A stretch of DNA of 64,000 bases from Bacteroidales bacterium (GCA_017991835.1 JAGOPY010000007.1:1-64000); one strand, 5' to 3'; shown: positions 16,182-26,650, numbered from the stretch's first letter. Program-made: numbers and translations. Notes: generated from the letters alone by a model not told the origin.

Positions 16182-19100
16182 CTAAAAGTTGAAGATAACC
16201 CCGAGCCTGATCGTCCGCGGGCTGCTGTAATTGCCCGGGTTATTAACTGCAATGGCATACAAATCGCGGTAAGCCTGCTCACTTGTTGCTTCACTGATCT
16301 GCTTCTGGGATTCAGGAGCCGACAGATAACCGTCATCATCCGGATTGCCCGTGAACGGATATACGCCCATGATGTTTTTCTGGTTAAGGATATTATTGAT
16401 ACGCAGATAAACATTGACAAAGGCAGGGCGTTGGTTTTCCCCGTTACCCAGCATAAAATGGAAATCCTTGTCGATCGTGGCATCGGTCCTGAACTGCCAG
16501 GGGCCGCGTGCGCCGTAGTAAGTTCCTTTCACCAGGTTGGTACCTGCCTGGTTTATCCCGACCACATTCCTCGACTGAGTGTACGGCGTTCCCGATCCTC
16601 CGTTAAGAGTAACGGTAAATCCGAAATAGCTCAACCACTGAATGGGAGGTTTGCCTGATTTTTTACGCTGGCTGACCGGGCCATTATATTCAGCATCCCC
16701 GCCAAAATGGTAATCGAGGAAAATGTTGAAGGAGTGGCGGCGGTCGGTCTGGATCGGGAAGGTACTCCTGAGGTTAGGTAATCCGGAGGCGACAAGGGCT
16801 GCCGTTGTTCCCTGGTTTGAACCGGTGGCATTGGCAAACTGCAAGGTATAATATGCGCTCAACCTGACGTTTCCGGTCTTTCTCAGGTCATACTGCACGG
16901 TAAGACCCTTAACCGTTCCAAAGTCTATATTATTAAAAGAGGTATAATCTTTAGGATAGGCTCCGTTGAAACGGTAGATCTGGAGCATGTCGCGCATTTC
17001 ACGATAGAATGTAACCAGTTTCACCGATGATGAATTGGTCAGTTTCTGCTGGAAACCCACTTCATAGTCGATGGTCTGTGTCGGTTTCAAACCGGGGTTA
17101 TTGATTACACCGGATACATTATTAAAGAAGTAGTACGTGGAAGGATCGCTGAAAACACTGTTTGTCGGGCGCTGGGTAAGCACATCATAATGTGCAAAGA
17201 ACAGCGCTTCATCGGAGATCGGGAATGAAAAGGCGATACGCGGCATGACCGACCACTGGGGTTCATAATCTTTGAATGCAGCAATGGTAGGCCGCTCCAG
17301 TGTAGGATCGACCAGGTATGGAGAGATCCCTGAGCCGACATCCAGGCTGTTCGGATCCTGGATTTCAGCACCGGAGGCGTTGAACCAGTCGTACTCATTA
17401 CGATAGCCGACTACCCTTGTGGGATTGTTAACATTATCGACATAAACGACATAGTCGCTTCCCATATTGGATGGATGCGAGACGGCATCTCCACCGACCG
17501 ACGAAACTTCCTTCACCGTATAGGCCTGGTAAACCAGGAACGGATCCTTCAGCATCTGCTGGTTGGCATCGAAGCGGTCGGCACGGATTCCCACGTTAAA
17601 GATCAGATCGCGGAATGCGAATTTATCCTGCAGGTAGAAAGCCATGTAGTTTGGTTCATAGGCTCCAATTTCACGGGTATAATTGCCGTTTTCGTCCTGT
17701 GCATTGAAGAAATCCTCAAAGCTGGGCTTGGTCGTCAGTTTATTTCCTTTGTAATCATAGCCAAAGTATCCAACATAGGAAGAGATATTGTCGTTCAACA
17801 ATTCATCCGCGCTGAACATATCCACCGAGAATAACTCTCCTCCTTCGTAATACTTGGTGTGCATTACGCCATTCTTATCGAAATAATTGATAGAGTTTGT
17901 ATTAAAGTCATAGGAGTCGATATCGATAAAATCGAGCCCATTGGTAGGTAGTCCCAGTTTTTGCCTTAAGTTGTAATCAAAAGTCCTCTGTGTCAGTTCG
18001 TCGTATTTGCGGAAATACTTGATCGTATCCAGGTTGGAACCTTCGACAATGATAGGATTGTCAATATCCAGTTCGGCGATATGGAAGTTGGTGATACTGC
18101 GCATCAGTCCCCAGAAAGCGCCGGGGGCGTAGCCGAAGCCACGGTCGCTGCGCTGGTCATACTGAAAACCGAATTTAAATTCATGGTTTCCAATATCCAT
18201 TGCGCCGCTGACATTTATGGCAAACTGGGTATTATCATACTCATTATAACCGGCTTGCCCTGCGCCCGGGGCAGTCCAGAGCCCGTAGACTCCGTCGGGA
18301 CCCTGGCCGTTGAGCAGCCCGCCTCCGAGCTGGATCTGATCCAGGTTCTGATAATTCCCAATAACCTGTCCGGCAAATAATTCATAATAGGATGAGGTAT
18401 ACCTGGCGATCAGCGGATTGTAATCATAGGGATCAAAGGTGACCAGGGTATCAAAATCCCAGCTGTTCAGGATCCATGCCTGCTCATAGAAATTTCCGTT
18501 GACCGTATCCGAGCCGAGCTCATAAGTAGGAGTTTTGTAGGTTGTATATTTACCAAGGTATCCGTATTTGAAAAGGTCTTTTCCGTGATCGGCATCTTCG
18601 GTAAATCCGGAGTTACTCGTGTAGTCGGCCTGGATTGAATAATAAACGTTTTTAATGAATGAATTGCTTTCCTTGTCGGTCGGGAAGCGTTGTGTAAATC
18701 TTCCGAATACCCTCCAGGTGTTGTTCATGGAATGAGAATTCTTTTTATAATTAAACAAAGAACTCCCATAACTGTAATTATTGTTATTGTCGAGATAGTA
18801 GGAACCGCCCAGGGTCAGGTTGATCGTCTCGGTGGTACGGATATCGATTTTCCCCGAAACACTGACATTATAGTTGCTGGTATTCTGGGTCGATTTGACT
18901 TTCTCAAGATCGCTCATTTCGGTAAAAAGGACATTCGGATAGGTTCCGAATCCGCCCTGTGCCGGGCGAAGCGGATTTTCTTCAATATAAGCAAGGTAAT
19001 CGTCTTTAGCCTTATATATATCGATGCCGATAGGCCTGCCATCCTTATTATAATTAAAATCCCCGGCAATAAAGAAACCGAGCAGGGAGGTCGTTCTCTT

Positions 19101-19898
19101 ACCGTTTTCATCCTTTTTGGAGAATAGAGGCCCGTTGATATTGATACCGGCCCGGTTATAACCAAATGGGTCGAGGTACTGCGATGATTCCAGTTCGATC
19201 CCGGCGCCGAACTCACGTGATGGGCCTTTGGTAGTAACGTTGATGATACCTCCGGTTGCGTCGCCGTACTGAGCCGGTACCCCGCCGAGGACTACGTCGA
19301 CCTGCTCAATGGCCGAAGCCGGCAGGTTGGAGGAGCCTCTCACCCTGATACCATCGATGTACATGACGGTGGCATCTTCACGGGCGCCCCTGACCCGTCC
19401 GCGTTCGCCGTCGGCCGAGAAGACCCCTCCGACCGTTGAAGCGATCGAGTTAGCCGATCGGTTCGGCATCTTGGCGATCTCCTCGGAGGTCACGGAAGCA
19501 CCCGATGTCGTCTGGTCTTTGGAGATCAGAGGAACCTTATAATCAATCACTTCGAACGTCTCGAGCTGCTGCGCTGTCGATTCCATCTCGATGTCGAGGA
19601 ACTGGATCTGATCGGCGGCAATGGTTACGCCCCTGTACATTGTAGGCTTGTACCCTACATATGTTGCTTTCACATCATATTTTCCGGGCGGGATCGGCTT
19701 GATCATATAGTTCCCGTCAAAATCGGAAGCGGAGCCCGAGACATTTGTCCCTCCAACCTCGACCACAATATTGACAAAAGGAAGTGGTTCCCGGGTAGCT
19801 TTATCCAGCACTTTTCCCTTAAGTGCCCCTGATTGTGAAAAAACTAACAAATTGGCAGACAGAATTATGCCAAGGGTAAAGAGTAGCTTTCTTAACAT
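16182..19898 (-). CDS. TonB-dependent receptor with carboxypeptidase-regulatory-like domain
   Basis: About 1238 residues. The ATG at 19898 (MLRKLLFTLGIILSANLLVFSQ) gives a good signal peptide; a TTG three codons earlier is less likely. The order is: CarboxypepD_reg-like domain (GALKGKVLDKATREPLPFVN, residues 25-110); plug domain (VMYIDGIRVRGSS, VEVVLGG-like VDVVLGGVPAQYG, GGIINVTTKG) to about residue 235; then a long barrel ending RTIRLGVIFNF with the terminal Phe of outer-membrane barrels. It imports, or docks, a ligand energised by TonB. No SusD partner is adjacent; the large secreted protein takes that place. Confidence 0.9.
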   Translation of the reverse strand: MLRKLLFTLGIILSANLLVFSQSGALKGKVLDKATREPLPFVNIVVEVGGTNVSGSASDFDGNYMIKPIPPGKYDVKATYVGYKPTMYRGVTIAADQIQFLDIEMESTAQQLETFEVIDYKVPLISKDQTTSGASVTSEEIAKMPNRSANSIASTVGGVFSADGERGRVRGAREDATVMYIDGIRVRGSSNLPASAIEQVDVVLGGVPAQYGDATGGIINVTTKGPSREFGAGIELESSQYLDPFGYNRAGININGPLFSKKDENGKRTTSLLGFFIAGDFNYNKDGRPIGIDIYKAKDDYLAYIEENPLRPAQGGFGTYPNVLFTEMSDLEKVKSTQNTSNYNVSVSGKIDIRTTETINLTLGGSYYLDNNNNYSYGSSLFNYKKNSHSMNNTWRVFGRFTQRFPTDKESNSFIKNVYYSIQADYTSNSGFTEDADHGKDLFKYGYLGKYTTYKTPTYELGSDTVNGNFYEQAWILNSWDFDTLVTFDPYDYNPLIARYTSSYYELFAGQVIGNYQNLDQIQLGGGLLNGQGPDGVYGLWTAPGAGQAGYNEYDNTQFAINVSGAMDIGNHEFKFGFQYDQRSDRGFGYAPGAFWGLMRSITNFHIAELDIDNPIIVEGSNLDTIKYFRKYDELTQRTFDYNLRQKLGLPTNGLDFIDIDSYDFNTNSINYFDKNGVMHTKYYEGGELFSVDMFSADELLNDNISSYVGYFGYDYKGNKLTTKPSFEDFFNAQDENGNYTREIGAYEPNYMAFYLQDKFAFRDLIFNVGIRADRFDANQQMLKDPFLVYQAYTVKEVSSVGGDAVSHPSNMGSDYVVYVDNVNNPTRVVGYRNEYDWFNASGAEIQDPNSLDVGSGISPYLVDPTLERPTIAAFKDYEPQWSVMPRIAFSFPISDEALFFAHYDVLTQRPTNSVFSDPSTYYFFNNVSGVINNPGLKPTQTIDYEVGFQQKLTNSSSVKLVTFYREMRDMLQIYRFNGAYPKDYTSFNNIDFGTVKGLTVQYDLRKTGNVRLSAYYTLQFANATGSNQGTTAALVASGLPNLRSTFPIQTDRRHSFNIFLDYHFGGDAEYNGPVSQRKKSGKPPIQWLSYFGFTVTLNGGSGTPYTQSRNVVGINQAGTNLVKGTYYGARGPWQFRTDATIDKDFHFMLGNGENQRPAFVNVYLRINNILNQKNIMGVYPFTGNPDDDGYLSAPESQKQISEATSEQAYRDLYAIAVNNPGNYSSPRTIRLGVIFNF

Positions 19899-20022
19899 AC
19901 CATACAAATTTATGTTAGGTTATATTTTGCGCGAATTTGAAGCGGGTAAAGATATAAATAAATGTAATTATTCTCCAAAATTTCTTAAAAGTGCTTAAAA
20001 ATAATCAGCCTTCCGAAACGGT

Positions 20023-20472
20023 TCATGCATAAGGGCGATTCAGGATTTCGGCATAAATGACCGCCTGCCTCAGATTGACTTTTGCCTCAAGTTCCGATTC
20101 CTTGTCTTCCTCCAGCAGGATATCATTTTTCGCAGCAATCCTGTCATCCCTCCCGGATAAATAAAATGGAATATCCATCTCTTCAATCGACCGGATGCCT
20201 TTCTTGTTGTACTCCTTCTCAAACGACGTTTCACCAATAACCGGCGACATCCCGTCCGACATTGCCGGTTCAAACTCCGGTTCCGGTTCAGGATATGACG
20301 GTTCACCCATCAGGATCTCCTCCAGGGTTGGTAACTGGGAGGATTCAGCAGGGGGCCGGGATGTTCCCGTTACGGGCCGAGCCGGTTGCTTTTTTTTCTG
20401 GGACTTCCGGTAAAAAGCAAATAACACCCACGCAATCAATACGATGAGGTAAATTAAATCGTCCATCTTCAT
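20023..20472 (-). CDS. Small membrane-anchored protein of unknown function
   Basis: 149 residues. A single N-terminal transmembrane helix (LIYLIVLIAWVLFAFY) is followed by a Lys-rich stop-transfer and a Pro/Glu-rich linker (YPEPEPEFEP). The C-terminal segment (IRSIEEMDIPFYLSGRD ... LRQAVIYAEILNRPYA) looks like conserved helices. The arrangement suggests a cytoplasmic tail tethered to the inner membrane. Similar short proteins exist in many Bacteroidota, but I know of no function. Confidence 0.7.
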   Translation of the reverse strand: MKMDDLIYLIVLIAWVLFAFYRKSQKKKQPARPVTGTSRPPAESSQLPTLEEILMGEPSYPEPEPEFEPAMSDGMSPVIGETSFEKEYNKKGIRSIEEMDIPFYLSGRDDRIAAKNDILLEEDKESELEAKVNLRQAVIYAEILNRPYA

Positions 20473-20584
20473 TCATTTCTGGCTGATATAAAAATACATA
20501 AATTGATGAACCGTATTCAAAAATAATCAGTTATCGGCTCGGCAAAATCAGTTTACGGTGAGAAAAGTATCTATAACTTATTGG

Positions 20585-21331
20585 CTATAAGTTATATAAG
20601 ATCTCCATAATTTTTTCTTTTTTCCTTCGGGATACCGGAATCTTAGTCCCGTCATTCATCAGGATATATCCGCCATCATGCCGGATAAAACTTTTTATAT
20701 ATTTGATATTGACCAGGTGGGATTTATGCGGACGGATAAAGTCGTAGGCGCTGAGCAATTCTTCATTCTCCTTTAATGTTTTGGATACCAGTAATTTTCG
20801 CCCATCATTAAAGAAAAAATAGGTATAGTAGTTGTCCGATTCACACCGGACGATATCCGCAACCTGTATGACGTGAATCATTTCAGATGTGGAGAGGATG
20901 ATCTTCTGTTCTTTTTCTTCATGGCCGGGCTTTTCCGTAAAATTTTCCATGGCCCGCCGCCGGTTGGAATCGGCCTTTTTCTTTTCAACACGTCCGACAG
21001 CTTCGATCAGGTCCTGCGGAATTATCGGTTTGAGAAGATAATCGAGCGCACTGTATTTAATGGCTTTAATGGCGAACTGGTCGAATGCCGTGGTGAAAAT
21101 GATCTCAAAGTCCACCTGGCCGATCTCCTCCAGGACCCGGAACCCGCTCCCATCGGGCATCTGGATATCAAGGAACACAACATCCGGGTGATGCCCCCGG
21201 ATTTCCTCCAGTCCTCTCCGGTAGCCATCGGCCTCGGCGACGATTTCAACTTGCGGACAATACTTTTCCAGGAGGCGCCGCAAAGTTTCGCGCGACATTT
21301 TTTCATCTTCAATTATTATCGCCCTGATCAT
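20585..21331 (-). CDS. LytTR-family response regulator
   Basis: 248 residues: a receiver domain (phospho-acceptor Asp55 in VVFLDIQMPDGSG, acidic pair IIEDE at the start, Lys in LLKPI) and a C-terminal LytTR DNA-binding domain from about residue 145 (VADIVRCESDNYYTYFFF ... FIRPHKSHLVNIKYIKSF). The adjacent sensor kinase gene ends 10 bases before its start, so the two form a cognate pair. Its target genes cannot be deduced. Confidence 0.95.
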   Translation of the reverse strand: MIRAIIIEDEKMSRETLRRLLEKYCPQVEIVAEADGYRRGLEEIRGHHPDVVFLDIQMPDGSGFRVLEEIGQVDFEIIFTTAFDQFAIKAIKYSALDYLLKPIIPQDLIEAVGRVEKKKADSNRRRAMENFTEKPGHEEKEQKIILSTSEMIHVIQVADIVRCESDNYYTYFFFNDGRKLLVSKTLKENEELLSAYDFIRPHKSHLVNIKYIKSFIRHDGGYILMNDGTKIPVSRRKKEKIMEILYNL

Positions 21332-21341
21332 AATTTAAGTT

Positions 21342-24300
21342 TTAAGATTCCCTGTATTGTATCGTGAATTCAACGAGCGTACCGGCAGCTTCTCCGTTAT
21401 CATCCCTGAGATCGGTTATCCTGACGGCGTAGTTCTTCCTGTTTTGCTTGTTGAAAATCTCAATCCTCTCCTGTGTGATGATCATGCCCTTGGGTTGACG
21501 CCTGATCCCCGACATATTCCTCAGTTCGATAGCCTTTTCCCGGCCAATACCGTTGTCACGGATACTGCAAAGCAATGTGCCCTGGCTGATCTTTTTGATG
21601 GAGACTTCAAGCAGTCCTTTCCTGGGGCTGTTGACCAATCCGTGAATGATGGCATTCTCCACATAAGGCTGGAAGAGCATCGGGGGTATCTCGACAAATT
21701 CCTCATCCAGTTCTTGATCATGCGTGATCACGTAATCGAATTTATCATCAAAACGGAGTTTCTCCAGGTCGATATAATGAGTCAGGGCCCGTAATTCATC
21801 TTTAAGTGTAATCAGCGAGGCGGTCGAATTGGCCAGGATCATCCGCATCAGGTGGGAAAATTTGGCCAGGTAGTTCACTGCACGGTCTGTATCGTTGGCC
21901 AGCACAAAGTTCTGAATTGCATTCAGGGAGTTAAAGATGAAATGCGGATTCATCTGCAGCCTCAGGGCTTTTTGTTCCAGTTCAAAGACCTGTTTTTCGA
22001 TGGCCAGCATTTTTTTCTCTACATCATGTTTCTTTCTGACAGATCTGATACGTACCAGGACGATACTCCAGGCCACCGTGATCAGGAAGAGAGCAGAAAG
22101 CAGCCGGAAGACCCAGGTCCTCCACCAGGGATTCCGGACAACAATGGTCAGGCCGATGCCTTTCTCATTCCAGACCCCGTCGTTATTGGCCCCTGTCACA
22201 ATGAACCGGTATGTGCCCGGTTCCACTTTACGGTATTCGGCCGTTCGCCGGCTTGCTCCGGCCACGATCCATTCCTCGTCATAATTTTCAAGCTTATAAC
22301 GGTATATATTCTTCGACGGATTTGTATAATCCAGGCCTGAGAACGAAATAGCGAAAAAGTTTTCATTATGGTTCAACCGGATGACCTCCCCGTTTTCAAG
22401 GTCGGTGCTGACCAGGTCATTGAGCACTTTCAGGCCGGTAAATGCCATCCGGGGAGGGATCTTGTTCAGGACGATGCTGTTGGGATGAAAAATATTAATA
22501 CCGTTCATGCCACCGAAAAATATTTCTCCCTTAACGTTTTTGAAATAAGCCCCGGTGTTGAATTCATTTCCCTGCACCCCGTCCTGCGTATCATAATTGA
22601 CAAATGACTGGGTCCGCTGATCAAATTTCGAAACACCCCGGTTGGTCGTAATCCACAGGTTCCCATCTTCATCTTCTAAAGCCGTATAAACCACATTATT
22701 GGGAAGGCCGCTATTTTCATTATACGTCTTAAACGTCTGTGTAACCGGATCATACCGGTTCAGACCGCCTCCCATTGTTCCCATCCAGAAAATTCCTTCC
22801 CTGTCTTCCAGAATCGAAAAGATCATATTGCTGCTGATCGAATTCGGATCGGCCTGATCATGCCTGTAAACGCCGGTTAGATCCAGATCGGGCGATAATT
22901 TATGGACGCCCATATTCGACCCGATCCAGAAATTGCCTTGCTTGTCCTCGTAGACCACCCAGATTTTATCATCCGACAGCCTGGGATCGGAGCCGGGCCT
23001 GGCAGAAATGTGCCTGATCACCTGCCCGGAAGAATTAATGATGGTCAATCCTTTGCTGACCGTACCTATCCATATCCGTCCTTTTGAATCGACCATCGTG
23101 GATAGAATATTGTTCTCGGCAATGGTGGAATTGTCGTTTTCACGGTTGTAGAACCGTTTAATATCACCTGATTGCCGGTCTAACCGGTTAATTCCATCAC
23201 TTTCCGTCCCAATCCAGAGGAAACCGGCACTATCCAGCGCCAGTGTCCTGATCTTATTGCTTGACAAGCTTCTGTAATCGCCAGGCCTGTTTTTTAAAAA
23301 GGTGAACTGACCTTGTTCCCTGTCAAGCAGGTTTACACCGTCGTAAGTACCGATCCACAAGAGCCCTTTCTCATCTTCCAATATTGAGTAAACAATATTA
23401 TCGGACAGGCTGTTGGGATCTTCCGGATCATTCCTGAGATGCAGAAACCGGCCGGGATGCAAATCAACTTTATTCAGGCCTTTGTAAGTGCCGACCCAGA
23501 TGGTCCCCGAATTGTCCTGGTAAATACTTCTGATATCTTCGTTGCTCAGATTATAACTATTAATGCCGGAAACGATCCGGTCCACCTTATCCGTTATCGG
23601 GTTGAACAGGTTTAAGCCTTTGTTGGTCCCGATCCATAATACCCCCTTTCGGTCTAAAAGAAGTGAATTGACCTGGTCGGACGACAGTTGCAGGTTGCGG
23701 TGATCGGTAGCCTCCAGGTGAAGGATAACGCCGTAGATCGGGTTGAGCAGGAAGACCCCGTTCAGCGTTCCGGCGTATACCTGTCCGTAATCATCAGCAA
23801 CCAGTTCGCGGATATAGTTGCTCCGGAGAAAGTCAGCAGAACCGGGCACACCGGGTAGTTTATACTCTTTAAATTCCTGGTTTTTAATATCAAAACGATG
23901 GATGCCACTGTGTGTTCCGATCCAGATGGTTCCGGCATCGTACTCCTCCACACACGAAATGAAGTTGGAAATGGTACTGTCGGTATTTTTGGAATAAAAA
24001 TTATAAACAGTAAATATTCCCTGCTGTTTATCATACCGGTTGAGTCCTTCGGCAGTCGATATCCAGAGGTATCCCTGCTTATCCTGCAGAATATGATTAA
24101 CATAATCGTTACTCAGGGTATTCGGGTTCTCCGGGTTATGATGGAAAACATCGATCTTTCCTGTCGACCGGTTCAGCCGGTTCAGGCCGTCATCGGTACC
24201 TATCCAGATATTTTGCTCATCGTCTTCAATGACCGAATTTATTGTCGGATGGCTCAGTCCGTTGGCCGTATTGTAAACGATATAATCATATCCGTCATAG

Positions 24301-24506
24301 CGGTTTAATCCATCCCAGGTGCCAATCCAGATAAAACCCCGTGAGTCCTGGATCAGGCTGTAAATGGAGTTTTGAGACAGCCCCTTGACCGTAAGCGTAT
24401 TTTCAGTAGTGATCCGGTCAAAATGCAAAGCAGGCGTCTGTCCTGCCGCAGTCAAAGGAAAGATAAGGCTCAGGCAGGAAAGGGTTATGATGAACTTTTT
24501 GTACAC
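21342..24506 (-). CDS. Beta-propeller sensor histidine kinase (LytS-like)
   Basis: 1054 residues, probably from a GTG start at 24506 (signal peptide KKFIITLSCLSLIFPLTAAGQ). The periplasmic part holds about a dozen Reg_prop repeats of the form GFIWIGTWDGLNRYD, then a Y_Y_Y domain (RYKLENYDEEWIVAG, about residues 715-780). A transmembrane helix lies near residues 797-818. The cytoplasmic His_kinase domain has LQMNPHFIFNSLNAIQNFV (His near 855) and the ATPase N-box ENAIIHGL near 952. Unlike hybrid systems it lacks its own receiver domain, which is supplied by the LytTR regulator next door. The ligand is unknown; relatives often sense glycans or peptides. Confidence 0.93.
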   Translation of the reverse strand: MYKKFIITLSCLSLIFPLTAAGQTPALHFDRITTENTLTVKGLSQNSIYSLIQDSRGFIWIGTWDGLNRYDGYDYIVYNTANGLSHPTINSVIEDDEQNIWIGTDDGLNRLNRSTGKIDVFHHNPENPNTLSNDYVNHILQDKQGYLWISTAEGLNRYDKQQGIFTVYNFYSKNTDSTISNFISCVEEYDAGTIWIGTHSGIHRFDIKNQEFKEYKLPGVPGSADFLRSNYIRELVADDYGQVYAGTLNGVFLLNPIYGVILHLEATDHRNLQLSSDQVNSLLLDRKGVLWIGTNKGLNLFNPITDKVDRIVSGINSYNLSNEDIRSIYQDNSGTIWVGTYKGLNKVDLHPGRFLHLRNDPEDPNSLSDNIVYSILEDEKGLLWIGTYDGVNLLDREQGQFTFLKNRPGDYRSLSSNKIRTLALDSAGFLWIGTESDGINRLDRQSGDIKRFYNRENDNSTIAENNILSTMVDSKGRIWIGTVSKGLTIINSSGQVIRHISARPGSDPRLSDDKIWVVYEDKQGNFWIGSNMGVHKLSPDLDLTGVYRHDQADPNSISSNMIFSILEDREGIFWMGTMGGGLNRYDPVTQTFKTYNENSGLPNNVVYTALEDEDGNLWITTNRGVSKFDQRTQSFVNYDTQDGVQGNEFNTGAYFKNVKGEIFFGGMNGINIFHPNSIVLNKIPPRMAFTGLKVLNDLVSTDLENGEVIRLNHNENFFAISFSGLDYTNPSKNIYRYKLENYDEEWIVAGASRRTAEYRKVEPGTYRFIVTGANNDGVWNEKGIGLTIVVRNPWWRTWVFRLLSALFLITVAWSIVLVRIRSVRKKHDVEKKMLAIEKQVFELEQKALRLQMNPHFIFNSLNAIQNFVLANDTDRAVNYLAKFSHLMRMILANSTASLITLKDELRALTHYIDLEKLRFDDKFDYVITHDQELDEEFVEIPPMLFQPYVENAIIHGLVNSPRKGLLEVSIKKISQGTLLCSIRDNGIGREKAIELRNMSGIRRQPKGMIITQERIEIFNKQNRKNYAVRITDLRDDNGEAAGTLVEFTIQYRES

Positions 24507-24632
24507 GCTCTTCCGGAGTAAATATAATGCTAAAATAAATAATTTAACAGTCCGGTTAACGGATTGGCCTTTCCGGCCGACAATATGCAGAATTTTCAGT
24601 AGTCTATGCCATAGGTGTGATCTATTTTACTG

Positions 24633-24640
24633 TATTTTTG
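24633..24640 (+). promoter_or_regulatory. -7 box of the lipoprotein gene
   Basis: TATTTTTG fits TAnnTTTG and is 20 bases before the ATG at 24661. The region 24507-24660 is a divergent spacer serving the sensor kinase on the other strand. Confidence 0.45.
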
Positions 24641-24660
24641 ATTTTTTAAGCGGGATTCAA

Positions 24661-25131
24661 ATGAAGATCAAGACTCTGTTTATAAGCGTACTTTTTATCA
24701 CTTTAATCGGTTTCGGTGCGGGATGTGATAAAGACGACGGTGACCGGCTGCCTTTGCCTCCGACCGATATTACCATTGATCCGAATTCGACGATTTACCA
24801 GGAATTGAATATTGTCGGGGGATGGACATACCTGGGAATCCAGGACGGGGTGGAACCGCCCAGCCGCGGCATTATAGTATACAGGCTCAGCATGGATCAG
24901 TTCATGGCTTTTGAACGGACCCCTCCTTTCAAACCCGACAGTTGCTGCAGCAATTCCGGCACCGTTTGTACAAGCCTGGTAGTCGATAATTTTTACCCGT
25001 TTGTGATGGATACCTGTACCAATTCCAAGTACCTTATTCTTGACGGTTCGCCGGTATCAGGTCCGTCGACCATGACCCTGGGCATTTATGTCACGGAATA
25101 TTACGCAAACCAGCTGTATATTCATGACTAA
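24661..25131 (+). CDS. Lipoprotein, possibly a Rieske-like fold without ligands
   Basis: 156 residues beginning MKIKTLFISVLFITLIGFGAGC, a lipoprotein signal with Cys22 followed by DKDD; the longer upstream extension of the frame lacks such a signal. The body (VVGGWTYLGIQ-type strand, GIIVYRLSMDQFMAFERT, PDSCCSNSGTVC, SKYLILDGSPVSGPS) resembles small Bacteroidota lipoproteins with a Rieske-like layout. However, the CxH...CxxH cluster ligands are not seen: only a CC pair and scattered cysteines are present. Function unknown. It is a single gene divergent from the sensor kinase. Confidence 0.7.
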   Translation: MKIKTLFISVLFITLIGFGAGCDKDDGDRLPLPPTDITIDPNSTIYQELNIVGGWTYLGIQDGVEPPSRGIIVYRLSMDQFMAFERTPPFKPDSCCSNSGTVCTSLVVDNFYPFVMDTCTNSKYLILDGSPVSGPSTMTLGIYVTEYYANQLYIHD

Positions 25132-25201
25132 GTAATTCTTAATTCTTAATTCTAATTCTTAATTAACTTAAAACTAAGAATTAAAAATTAAACATTAAAT
25201 A
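25132..25201. repeat. AATTCTTAATTCTTA-type word repeats
   Basis: The spacer between the convergent lipoprotein and ahcY genes is a reiterated ATTCTTAATT/TTAAAAATTAA sequence that can pair with itself. The same words recur at 37830-37870. Confidence 0.7.
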
Positions 25202-26623
25202 TTAGTATCGGTAGTGTTCCGGTTTAAAGGGGCCATTTTTGGGTACACCGATATAATCAGCCTGTTCCTGCGATAATTCGGTAAGTTGAACCCCAATATG
25301 TTCCAGGTGCAAACGGGCGACTTCTTCATCCAGTTTTTTAGGCAGGCGGTAAACCCCGACTTCATATTTGTTTTGCCACAGGTCGAGTTGGGCGAGGGTT
25401 TGATTGGTGAATGAGTTGCTCATGACGAAGGAAGGATGGCCGGTGGCGCATCCCAGGTTGACCAGGCGCCCTTCTGCCAGCAAATACATGGAGTGCCCGT
25501 CAGGAAAGATATATTTATCCACCTGCGGTTTAATATTCACGCGGGTTATGCCCGGCATCTCATTCAGTCTGCCAACCTGTATCTCATTATCAAAGTGACC
25601 GATGTTGCAGACGATCGCTTCATCGTTCATCCGTTTCATATCCTCAAGGGTAATGACATCCCGGTTGCCGGTGGCGGTGACGAAGATATTTCCCTTCGAC
25701 AGCACGTTTTCAAGTGTATTGACCTCAAATCCTTCCATAGCCGCCTGCAGGGCACAGATCGGATCGATCTCGGTTACGACCACCCTGGCGCCATAGGATT
25801 TCATCGATTTGGCGCATCCTTTTCCGACGTCGCCGTAGCCGAGCACGACCACAACTTTGCCGGCCAGCATGATATCGGTAGCCCGTTTGATGCCGTCGGC
25901 CAGTGATTCGCGGCATCCATAGAGGTTATCGAATTTCGATTTGGTGACCGAATCGTTGACATTGATAGCCGGGACGAGCAATTCACCCCGCTCCTGCATC
26001 TGGTAGAGCCGGTGCACGCCTGTCGTTGTTTCTTCGGAAACACCTCTCCATTCGCTGGTGGTTCTTTGCCACTTCCGGTTATCCTCGACATAGACTTTAC
26101 GCAAAAGGTCCATAATGGCCGTCTCATCCTGGCTTTCGACTTTCCTGTTCAGCAACGAAGGCTCTTTCTCGGCCTGTACCCCCCAATGAAGCAGCAAAGT
26201 GGCATCACCGCCATCGTCGACAACCAGATGCGGGCCTTTGCCGCCGGGGAACGAAAGGGCCTGGTAGGTGCACCACCAATATTCGTCGAGCGTTTCGCCT
26301 TTCCAGGCAAAGACCGGTATACCGCGCTGTGCAATGGCTGCAGCCGCATGATCCTGGGTCGAAAATATATTGCAGCTGGCCCATCTTACATCTGCTCCCA
26401 ATTCAGTAAGGGTCTCGATGAGCACGGCTGTCTGGATCGTCATGTGAAGAGAACCGGAGATCCTGGCCCCTGCCAGAGGTTTCTGCGGTCCGTATTTCTC
26501 GCGGAGCGACATCAGTCCCGGCATCTCCTTTTCGGCCATCCCGATCTCTTTTCTACCCCATTCAGCCAGGCTGATATCTTTTACTTTATATTTCAAATTT
26601 GTATCTATTACCAGGTTTTCCAT
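25202..26623 (-). CDS. ahcY: Adenosylhomocysteinase
   Basis: 473 residues, full length. It converts S-adenosylhomocysteine into adenosine and homocysteine and so relieves product inhibition of methyltransferases. The NAD-binding loop is [29 protein letters not shown] supplies the substrate/NAD lysine region; [10 protein letters not shown] and the C-terminal [10 protein letters not shown] tail, which reaches the neighbouring subunit, are intact. A -7 box lies at 26643-26650. Confidence 0.97.
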   Translation of the reverse strand: MENLVIDTNLKYKVKDISLAEWGRKEIGMAEKEMPGLMSLREKYGPQKPLAGARISGSLHMTIQTAVLIETLTELGADVRWASCNIFSTQDHAAAAIAQRGIPVFAWKGETLDEYWWCTYQALSFPGGKGPHLVVDDGGDATLLLHWGVQAEKEPSLLNRKVESQDETAIMDLLRKVYVEDNRKWQRTTSEWRGVSEETTTGVHRLYQMQERGELLVPAINVNDSVTKSKFDNLYGCRESLADGIKRATDIMLAGKVVVVLGYGDVGKGCAKSMKSYGARVVVTEIDPICALQAAMEGFEVNTLENVLSKGNIFVTATGNRDVITLEDMKRMNDEAIVCNIGHFDNEIQVGRLNEMPGITRVNIKPQVDKYIFPDGHSMYLLAEGRLVNLGCATGHPSFVMSNSFTNQTLAQLDLWQNKYEVGVYRLPKKLDEEVARLHLEHIGVQLTELSQEQADYIGVPKNGPFKPEHYRY

Positions 26624-26642
26624 ATGTAAAAATTTGAGGCTG

Positions 26643-26650
26643 CAAAGGTA
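26643..26650 (-). promoter_or_regulatory. ahcY -7 box
   Basis: Minus-strand TACCTTTG, an exact TAnnTTTG match, 20 bases before the ahcY ATG at 26623. A plus-strand box for the divergent gene lies 30 bases away. Confidence 0.55.

Noticed and set aside
25202..26650. SAH or SAM riboswitch ahead of ahcY
   Set aside because: The leader between the -7 box and the ATG is only about 15 bases, too short for any known riboswitch.
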